Source: an uncultured bacterium (GTDB lineage Bacteria > Patescibacteriota > Minisyncoccia > Phycocordibacterales > UBA9973). From it: 34,039 nucleotides of DNA. Position numbers and translations under genes: made by a program. The notes below the pieces were generated by a model, which saw only the letters and a list, made by a program, of their open reading frames with translations, searched no databases and was not told where the DNA came from. The stretch covers positions 1-34,039 of the forward strand of contig CAIQAL010000027.1 of NCBI GenBank assembly GCA_903869825.1, given 5' to 3'. Positions 27,746-34,039 of this stretch are shown piece by piece (position 1 is the first letter of the stretch; each line of letters begins with the position of its first letter).

Positions 27746-28255
27746 ATGCCACAATTTCCAATTGAATTTTTGACTCCTAGCAGTCAAAAAATTATTAAGA
27801 GAGAATTTTATTCTCTAACAAAAGAACATCAACAACTTACTTCTCGCGAAGATTCTGCCAAAGAAGTTAAAAACCAGGAAATGACTCACTTTGAAAGAAC
27901 AAAAGTGGTTCAACAACGAATTAATCAATTAAAAGAAAGTTTAAAACTTCCTGTTGTAAAAGTTGTTGAACAAAACGAGCAAATATTGCCAGGCAATGGC
28001 GCTCGAATCAAAATTAACGGTGAAAGTTTCTTCATTGTTTTGGATGGTGTATGTGTCTGTAAGCGTTCCCTCCCTCCAGGTCATTTGACTGTGAGTGCAA
28101 ACTCACCACTCGGGGAGCTCTTAATGAGAAAAAAAGTATCTCAAACTGGATCTTACATTGTAGGATCGATAAAAAAGAATTTCTGCATCGACGAGATAAT
28201 TCTGCCTTCCAAAGCCCAGTGGCTCTTGGAATACGAAAACCCAACGGTGGGCTAG
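27746..28255 (+). CDS. GreA/GreB C-terminal-domain-like protein
   Basis: N-terminal helical part, then LTVSANSPLGELLMRKKVSQTGSYI resembling the Gre C-terminal 'SPLGxALLGKxxGD' motif. Confidence 0.55.
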   Translation: MPQFPIEFLTPSSQKIIKREFYSLTKEHQQLTSREDSAKEVKNQEMTHFERTKVVQQRINQLKESLKLPVVKVVEQNEQILPGNGARIKINGESFFIVLDGVCVCKRSLPPGHLTVSANSPLGELLMRKKVSQTGSYIVGSIKKNFCIDEIILPSKAQWLLEYENPTVG

Positions 28256-28278
28256 TTTCAAAATAACTAGCACCACTT

Positions 28279-28308
28279 AGCGTGTTCACCTTCAAAGGAG
28301 AACACGCT
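28279..28308 (+). terminator. Rho-independent terminator
   Basis: AGCGTGTTCACCTTCAAAGGAGAACACGCT then TATTTTTTT. Confidence 0.8.
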
Positions 28309-28360
28309 TATTTTTTTGATTTTAATAATAATAATGTTATATTTTTTCTATTGGCCATAT

Positions 28361-28432
28361 GGCCCTATCGTCTAACGGTTAGGACGTATCCTTCTCAAGG
28401 ATAAAATTCGGGTTCGATTCCCGGTAGGGTCA
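28361..28432 (+). tRNA. tRNA-Glu(CTC)
   Basis: GGCCCTATCGTCTAACGGTTAGGACGTATCCTTCTCAAGGATAAAATTCGGGTTCGATTCCCGGTAGGGTCA; anticodon stem TATCC/GGATA, loop TTCTCAA. Confidence 0.92.
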
Positions 28433-30089
28433 CACTTAGAGATTTTGTTCTCTTAAATTCGTCAGATAGCTTATACGGTAAAGATAATTTTGGTGTTCCA
28501 TTAAGTATTTCTTCATATGTGGGTAATTCCTCAAACACAAGGCTAAACAAACCTCTTAAAGCACTCAAATTCTTTTGTTTTACAAGCCTTTCTACTGGGT
28601 GTTCCATTAAATTTTTTACATATCTCACAAAAGCATTAATATCGTCTTCTTGAACTTCTATGCCATTTCGTTGTTTTCTAATATTAACAATCTGTAAATG
28701 TAAGTCGTTAATTTTCTTTTCAAGTTCGGTCCGTATGATTTCATTTTTTGTTGAAGTAAAAGCTTCTATGTTTTGTTTCTTCTCCGCTTCAAGCTCTATG
28801 ACAGTAGTACCAACCTGTGAAGAAAACTCACCAAGTTCTTTTTCTTTTTCTCTGAATTTATTTATTAAGGTAGCTTCAAACGCTTTAAAAAAATGCTTGT
28901 CTTTATATTTTAATTTAGCTACTAAGTTTGTAAGTTGTTTCTCAAATTCTACTTTACTGACTCCATAGTATTTATGATTTCTTGCACAATGATAAGTAGG
29001 AAAGGTTTGCCCTGATTTTCCCTTAGGTGAACTACCGAGAAATGGTTTTGGAATTACACAAACAGGACACAAAACAACTTCTTTGTGTGGAAACAAGGGA
29101 TTATCCTTCATTCGTTTCAATAGATGAGGATTATAATCTTTGTGAATTTGAATTGTGCCGTCCTTCTTTTCTTCAACATATACCTTGCCTTTATTTGCCT
29201 TATTAAATGTATCAATGCTTATAAGTCCTTTGTATTGGGTCCTAATAGGCGTTTTAAGCCATTTTTCATTGTTTACCCCGCAATAAATAGTTCTTTTCCT
29301 GTACTCTTGTAATCGTTTAACCGTAAGTCGCACACCCCCTTTTGTGCCAATAATTTTAGTTTTTGATTTGGACCACATTTTTTGCTCTTTTGAGCGATAA
29401 CCCATAGCATTTATATGGTCAACAACTTCTTGGTCTGTGTTAGTTATACTCATATCAAACATTTTGATAAAGAACTTTGCTCTGATGGGGTCTGGTTTTT
29501 GAATTACTTTTTTCTTGCCTTCTACAAAAACTTTTTCGTTTATATAACCATCATCTGCCTGTCTAACTTTATAACCCTCTCTCACTAAGTTTATTTCAGC
29601 ACCAATCATTCTAGTAAGAATTGTGTTAACCTCACTCTTGCCTTGTTGAGCCATAACGAGCTCTGTTATTTCACTAGGGCGTGTGATACTCCAATCGTAC
29701 TCAACACCAAGATGCTCAAGGGTATTCTTTGAGGGTTGTATCACTCCATTCGCATCAATTAAGCTCACACCATATTGGGCTAATCTTTGTTTTAAACTTT
29801 CGTAGCCAAGTGTTCCATTTCTCGTAAAACGGTCAATAGCACGAAAGATAAGAAATTTAACTTTATTTGGATGACTTTTAATATAGGAAACAATATCTTC
29901 AATAACAGGTCTTTCGTTTTTTCTACCAGAAAATTGTTCGGGAAAAACGTCCAATACATTAAGGTTATATCTTTTTGCCACAATTTCACAAATATTTTTT
30001 TGGTCCTCAATGCTCTCTCCTTGTTGTGCTTGTTTTGCAGAACTCACACGAAGATATATAAGACAATGTTTTTGAACAATATTTTCCAT
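28395..30089 (-). CDS. Large serine recombinase (resolvase + recombinase + zinc-ribbon + coiled coil)
   Basis: IYLRVSSAKQAQQGESIEDQ catalytic Ser region, FLIFRAIDRFTRN, CPVC...CARNH, coiled coil. The final VTLPGIEPEFYP is translated from the antisense of tRNA-Glu. Confidence 0.93.
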   Translation of the reverse strand: MENIVQKHCLIYLRVSSAKQAQQGESIEDQKNICEIVAKRYNLNVLDVFPEQFSGRKNERPVIEDIVSYIKSHPNKVKFLIFRAIDRFTRNGTLGYESLKQRLAQYGVSLIDANGVIQPSKNTLEHLGVEYDWSITRPSEITELVMAQQGKSEVNTILTRMIGAEINLVREGYKVRQADDGYINEKVFVEGKKKVIQKPDPIRAKFFIKMFDMSITNTDQEVVDHINAMGYRSKEQKMWSKSKTKIIGTKGGVRLTVKRLQEYRKRTIYCGVNNEKWLKTPIRTQYKGLISIDTFNKANKGKVYVEEKKDGTIQIHKDYNPHLLKRMKDNPLFPHKEVVLCPVCVIPKPFLGSSPKGKSGQTFPTYHCARNHKYYGVSKVEFEKQLTNLVAKLKYKDKHFFKAFEATLINKFREKEKELGEFSSQVGTTVIELEAEKKQNIEAFTSTKNEIIRTELEKKINDLHLQIVNIRKQRNGIEVQEDDINAFVRYVKNLMEHPVERLVKQKNLSALRGLFSLVFEELPTYEEILNGTPKLSLPYKLSDEFKRTKSLSVTLPGIEPEFYP

Positions 30090-30093
30090 AATT

Positions 30094-30252
30094 TTAATTA
30101 TAACTCTTTTTTTCCTTAATGTTATCTAGCCACATATTAAAAAATATCTCAGCTTCTTGGTCTTGCTGGTCACGTAGTTTTAAAATTTCTTCTTCAGATA
30201 ATTCGTGAGCTAAGTTTCCCAATATTTTTTTATATTCAGATAAATCAATCAT
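30094..30252 (-). CDS. 52-aa acidic small protein immediately upstream of the recombinase
   Basis: MIDLSEYKKILGNLAHELSEEEILKLRDQQDQEAEIFFNMWLDNIKEKKSYN*; ends 4 nt before the recombinase ATG. Missed by the ORF-track length cut-off. Confidence 0.65.
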   Translation of the reverse strand: MIDLSEYKKILGNLAHELSEEEILKLRDQQDQEAEIFFNMWLDNIKEKKSYN

Positions 30253-30330
30253 AATTTATGTCTATAAAAAATATCGTACCAGTTAGACATAAACAAAAAG
30301 TGACATTTTTGAATTTTTCAAAAAGAAAAA

Positions 30331-30350
30331 GACCTTTGTAAATTAAGGTC
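30331..30350 (-). terminator. Terminator hairpin overlapping the stop of the 290-aa ORF
   Basis: GACCTTAATTTACAAAGGTC followed by TTTTTC on the minus strand; T-rich on both sides. Confidence 0.55.
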
Positions 30351-31215
30351 TTTTTTTGCTTAAAAAAATTTTTCTCTCTCGTTCTTTTTTTCTTTGTTTT
30401 TGTTTTTTTAATTTATTTTCATGTTTTTTTAATTTTACCTTGTCGTCTTCATCTGGATACATATCAGCTACTAGCTGTTTAAAAGTAATTTTCTCTTTAA
30501 TTTCTTTTCCGTCTTCTATGTATTTTGCATATTGACCCTGCTTGGAAATGTACGGCATATTTTTATAAAGTTTAGATGTATGAGGTCTGTCTGGTGAACT
30601 TTTTATATCTTTCTTGATTTTATCCATTCTTTTGGATAACATCTTTTTGCTGTACTTTTTTGAAAGTAAATCAGTATCGCTTGTAAAATATTCAAGCAAT
30701 AGTTTCTTTTCACCAGCAGTCAACGTCATATTTTTAATAAATTTAGGATATTTTATCAAGATAAGAATATCATCTAGTGAATATGTTACGTTCCATGTTG
30801 GTTTACTCTTGTAAAGTAATCTATATATTACATAATCTCGAAATGAAAAACTGACATTGAACTTTTCCATTGTCCCAAAAACATTTTCTAGAAAGAGTTT
30901 TCTAATCTTATTTTCATTTTTCAAATTATCCTCTAGAGATATTTCAATATCTTTTAAAGTTAATGTGCTAATACCCTTGTTGTTTTTAGTGAATAAGTCA
31001 AATAAAAAAAGCGAGTTAAAATATGCTTCTTCATCAAAAAAATCTTCATCTGGATTTAGTCCGCATATATTGTACTTGTTGCGAGTAGTCGTAAGTTCAT
31101 CTTCAAAAATAATGCTAGTATCAATAAAATCCATCATCTCTCCACGTAAATTTTTTACTCTTTCCAAAAGATGTTTTGTGTGAGTAATATCTTTTTTTAG
31201 TAGTTCAATAATCAT
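30343..31215 (-). CDS. Hypothetical protein, 290 aa, Lys-rich C-terminus
   Basis: Long ORF with downstream terminator; basic tail KKHENKLKKQKQRKKERERK; no family recognised. Confidence 0.65.
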   Translation of the reverse strand: MIIELLKKDITHTKHLLERVKNLRGEMMDFIDTSIIFEDELTTTRNKYNICGLNPDEDFFDEEAYFNSLFLFDLFTKNNKGISTLTLKDIEISLEDNLKNENKIRKLFLENVFGTMEKFNVSFSFRDYVIYRLLYKSKPTWNVTYSLDDILILIKYPKFIKNMTLTAGEKKLLLEYFTSDTDLLSKKYSKKMLSKRMDKIKKDIKSSPDRPHTSKLYKNMPYISKQGQYAKYIEDGKEIKEKITFKQLVADMYPDEDDKVKLKKHENKLKKQKQRKKERERKIFLSKKRP

Positions 31216-31320
31216 TTATCTAAAATAGAGTATGCAAAATCTATCATTAACTCTGTAATTATTATCATAAATAAATTATACCATGGACCATAAAACATAG
31301 TGATTTTGCCAAACGAGATT

Positions 31321-31335
31321 TTGTATCGGATACAA
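31321..31335. promoter_or_regulatory. Operator-like perfect inverted repeat in the divergent intergenic region
   Basis: TTGTATC-G-GATACAA between divergent ORFs starting at 31215 (-) and 31586 (+). Confidence 0.5.
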
Positions 31336-31400
31336 AGTATCTAGATTTTAAATAAAAAAAAATATATACTGTACATACAATTAAATAAATAAACCTAACC

Positions 31401-31575
31401 CTTTCGGATTTTATTCGAGAGATATGGTTGCAAAACGTCGTAAACAAAAACCCCATCATTAGGGCGTACGTTTACGACGTTGCAACGGGAAACTGTTGCA
31501 GACCTTCGGGTCAAAGCACTAGTGGTGGGATTTTTGTGTCTCAGGTACTAGTTTTATAAATAAACACAAAAACCA
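31401..31575 (+). ncRNA. Candidate structured RNA / structured 5' leader
   Basis: 17-bp stem with 2-nt bulge 31427-31445/31470-31486; UUCG hairpin 31501-31512; loop 31445-31458 complementary to 31525-31538 (13 of 14 including one G-U); hairpin CTTTCG/CGAGAG near 31401-31421. Confidence 0.5.
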
Positions 31576-31585
31576 TATTTAATTT

Positions 31586-32560
31586 ATGGCATCAAAACAA
31601 TTAGTTTGTACGGTATGTGGATACGTTGGAGAACCTAAAAGTGCAATCGAAGGAAGCGGGTGTGTTGAAGTTCTTCTTTGGCTTTTCTTTATTATTCCTG
31701 GCTTAATTTATTCAGTGTGGCGTTCGTCTTCAAGGCACAAGGTATGCCCCAAGTGTCATAACAAGTCTCTCATACCGATTGACTCCCCAAGAGCAAAAAC
31801 AATCATGGCGGAGAGTACTACAAAGGAAGAAGGTTTGAAAAAAGAAGAAATTACGAACAGTGAAAACAAAACTGAGACAGATGAGGAATTACCCAAATAT
31901 CTTAAGTGGTGGGGCTGGTGTAAGAAACACCCAATTTGGTCAATCGTGATTTTATTGTTTGGAGCTCCGATGGTGTTTGGAATGATTTCAGGAATAGTAA
32001 GCCCAACAGATAAGAAACAAACACCGCCACCAGTCGTAGCACCATCAAAGCCTGTCTCAATGCCAACAATTACCGAAATATTAAAAAAAGCAAATATTGA
32101 CCCGTATTGGACTAGCAATAAAGTAGAAGATTATTCTGATACAACCAAACTACAAGTTGCCTCAGTTATATTTTCTAGTTATGCCGATGACGTGATAAAA
32201 GGAGAAAAAAGTTCTTCTGACGAAGATAAAAAACTAGCCTCAGAACTTAGAAAAAAGTTAGTTGCAAAACAGGTAAAAGAATACCCAAAGATGAGACAGG
32301 CTTATGCCAAATACGCTCATGACTTGCTGTGGGAGCAAGATATTGACGTGACAGCGTCAGGCTCATCAAGTACTACTTTGACGCTTGTAGGGGGCATCTT
32401 TGCCTCAAATAAAGGCATTGCTTCTATTGAAAACAACATTGAAGAAATGCTTAAAGAGCTAAGGTTTAAGAGAGTAAATTATAAATGGATACCGCATGAT
32501 GAAGACTACCAATATTTTGATTTGAAGACTCCGAGCGATGGAGAATTGAAACCTGTTTAG
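31586..32560 (+). CDS. Zinc-ribbon N-terminal, membrane-anchored hypothetical protein
   Basis: CTVCGYVGEPKSAIEGSGCVEVLLWLFFIIPGLIYSVWR...CPKCHNKSLIPIDSP, then TM segment and Pro-rich linker. Confidence 0.75.
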   Translation: MASKQLVCTVCGYVGEPKSAIEGSGCVEVLLWLFFIIPGLIYSVWRSSSRHKVCPKCHNKSLIPIDSPRAKTIMAESTTKEEGLKKEEITNSENKTETDEELPKYLKWWGWCKKHPIWSIVILLFGAPMVFGMISGIVSPTDKKQTPPPVVAPSKPVSMPTITEILKKANIDPYWTSNKVEDYSDTTKLQVASVIFSSYADDVIKGEKSSSDEDKKLASELRKKLVAKQVKEYPKMRQAYAKYAHDLLWEQDIDVTASGSSSTTLTLVGGIFASNKGIASIENNIEEMLKELRFKRVNYKWIPHDEDYQYFDLKTPSDGELKPV

Positions 32561-32562
32561 TA

Positions 32563-33369
32563 TTAATTTGATGGAATTTTGTAATTAGTAATTATGAGCT
32601 CTTTCCCTTTTGCTGCTGTTTTTTGTTTATAATTATTCATACCATATTGAAATTCCCAACTAATTATATTAGCGAAAGAGAATAATTTTCTAACTTCTGG
32701 ACAGTCATCATACGTTATCATCCATTTATGTTTAGACTTTTTCATTATTTCAGCAAATCTATAATGGTCAAATCCTTTATGTAAGTCACCCTTTTTCCCA
32801 TAAAGTTTAGACTCAGTTGCAGAAAGATACGGTGGGTCCAAAAAAATAAAAACATTTTTCCCTTCTTTTTTAATTAGTTTTTCGTAATCAAAGTCAGTTA
32901 TTTTTGTATTACTTAGTATCTCGCTGAATGGCTTTAACCTTTCTATTGATGATTGTGTAAACCTAGCCTCGAAAGCCCCTTGAGAATAACCACCTGAGTC
33001 TATCGTTCCCGAAAAGGTAATTCTATTTAAAACAAAAAATCTAGTAGCTTTATCTAAAAGATTTTTAGGGATATTTTTAACAAAATTCTTATGTAAAAGT
33101 CTGCCGTCTTTTTCATTGTCTTTTATCTTTTGTATTTCCTTTATAAGTTTTTTTGAATTATCTCTTAATTCAACCCAAAAACTATACAAGTCATTATTGA
33201 GGTCATTAATCCAAAATTTCTTATTTGGATATGTCTGTTTTAATGCAATAAAAACAGAGCCGCCACCCAAAAATGGCTCCCTAAATTCTTCAAAATTAGG
33301 CACTAACGGTAATATCTTTTTTAATGCCTTAGCTTTTCCGCCAGGGTATCTTAATGGAGTAGTAAACAT
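32563..33369 (-). CDS. D12-class N6-adenine DNA methyltransferase
   Basis: PLRYPGGKAKALKKI, FREPFLGGGSVFIAL, FIFLDPPYLSA (DPPY). Confidence 0.92.
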   Translation of the reverse strand: MFTTPLRYPGGKAKALKKILPLVPNFEEFREPFLGGGSVFIALKQTYPNKKFWINDLNNDLYSFWVELRDNSKKLIKEIQKIKDNEKDGRLLHKNFVKNIPKNLLDKATRFFVLNRITFSGTIDSGGYSQGAFEARFTQSSIERLKPFSEILSNTKITDFDYEKLIKKEGKNVFIFLDPPYLSATESKLYGKKGDLHKGFDHYRFAEIMKKSKHKWMITYDDCPEVRKLFSFANIISWEFQYGMNNYKQKTAAKGKELIITNYKIPSN

Positions 33370-33372
33370 ATT

Positions 33373-34039
33373 TTATTTATTGGGAATTATATTTATATTA
33401 TAGTCATTCTCAACCGCCTCTTCATTGAGAAGTATTAGCAATTTTTTTTCTGAGTCAGATAAATTTTCCAAATCAAAAAAAGCTTTAATTTTAGAGACTT
33501 TATTAGGAAGAGTAAGGCTCGAGGAAAGATTACCCGATAATTTTAATCCAACTTTATATGAATAATCAATATTATCTATTTTAATATACTTAATTTGAGA
33601 AAATAAAAGTATTTTAAATAGTCCGTCTTTCACATCTGCTATTCCTGGTAATTTACCATTTGTACTATTTTTAGCTTCTGTAATTGTAATTTTTTTACCC
33701 TTAATAACTAATTCATCAGATGTAAGAAAATAACTACCCCCTAAATTATTCTTCATTTCAAATACTGGTTTTTCACTTTCTAAAGAAAGGTGCTCAAGCT
33801 TATGATTTGTAGCAATCTCTCTATTCGCAGCTAGTTTTGATTTTGAGAGTGTTATCTCTGCAAACTTATTTAAGTTTATGATATTCTTATCAGAGTCATC
33901 TATTATTTTATTTAAAAAATTGATATGGTCCGATGTTTTATGAAGCTTAACAGACAAAGAATTTGATATCTTTTCATACGAGGAAACGGCCTTTTTATAT
34001 ACAGGAATAAAGTCTTTAATAAAATGCTCATTATTCCAA
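33373..34039 (-). CDS. Probable type II restriction endonuclease (5' end beyond window)
   Basis: Adjacent upstream of the methylase; DELVIKGKKITITEAKNS resembles PD-(D/E)xK. The frame stays open from 33957 to the window edge (WNNEHFIKDFIPVYKKAVSSYEKISNSLSVKLHK...). Confidence 0.6.
   Translation of the reverse strand, partial: WNNEHFIKDFIPVYKKAVSSYEKISNSLSVKLHKTSDHINFLNKIIDDSDKNIINLNKFAEITLSKSKLAANREIATNHKLEHLSLESEKPVFEMKNNLGGSYFLTSDELVIKGKKITITEAKNSTNGKLPGIADVKDGLFKILLFSQIKYIKIDNIDYSYKVGLKLSGNLSSSLTLPNKVSKIKAFFDLENLSDSEKKLLILLNEEAVENDYNINIIPNK

Larger units (their letters stand above)
28395..34039. mobile_element. Integrative element at tRNA-Glu (right end beyond window)
   Basis: Serine recombinase overlapping the tRNA 3' half, flanked by unknown genes and a DNA methylase/putative nuclease pair. 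The distal boundary was not seen. Confidence 0.7.

Noticed and set aside
8731-28397. Alternative genetic code (UGA recoding known in some CPR groups)
   Set aside because: UGA is used as the terminating codon (e.g. 8731 gene, recombinase) and conserved proteins need no in-frame UGA; RF1 with the PAT motif is also present.
31401-31580. Retron msr/msd, OMEGA RNA or CRISPR-related RNA
   Set aside because: No reverse transcriptase, TnpB/IscB or Cas gene in the window and no repeat-spacer array; kept only as an unclassified structured RNA.
1-34039. CRISPR array
   Set aside because: No regularly spaced direct repeats seen anywhere in the window.

Overview
AT-rich window with a gene style typical of Candidate Phyla Radiation (Patescibacteria/Parcubacteria-like) genomes; lineage is inferred from gene content only. 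Three zones are visible. (1) About 1-3000: an accessory patch with a transposase-like fragment, a 5'-truncated cyclopropane-fatty-acid synthase, a SAM methyltransferase, a small membrane protein and duplicated terminator-like repeats. (2) About 3050-28300: a core block with PepA, HAD phosphatase, SDR, AsnS, a compact AspS lacking the GAD insertion, tandem divergent PRPP synthase homologs, tRNA-Ile(GAT), an RRM protein, RF1, L31, a murein hydrolase, L25, a giant Cys-rich CPR-type protein, membrane pyrophosphatase, class II aldolase, GatB, Obg, MYG1-like, DedA, YqeY, a DnaQ-like exonuclease, RmuC and a Gre-like factor. (3) About 28395-34039 (open at the right edge): an integrative element at tRNA-Glu(CTC). 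It carries a large serine recombinase whose C-terminus is encoded by the tRNA gene, a 52-aa ORF just upstream of the recombinase, a divergent intergenic region with a candidate structured, pseudoknotted RNA, and a probable type II restriction-modification pair. Recurring features are extended -10 promoters 5-7 nt from start codons (leaderless transcripts) and short GC-rich hairpin elements inserted in a gene and in a tRNA fragment. No searches or folding programs were run; assignments are from motif recognition.
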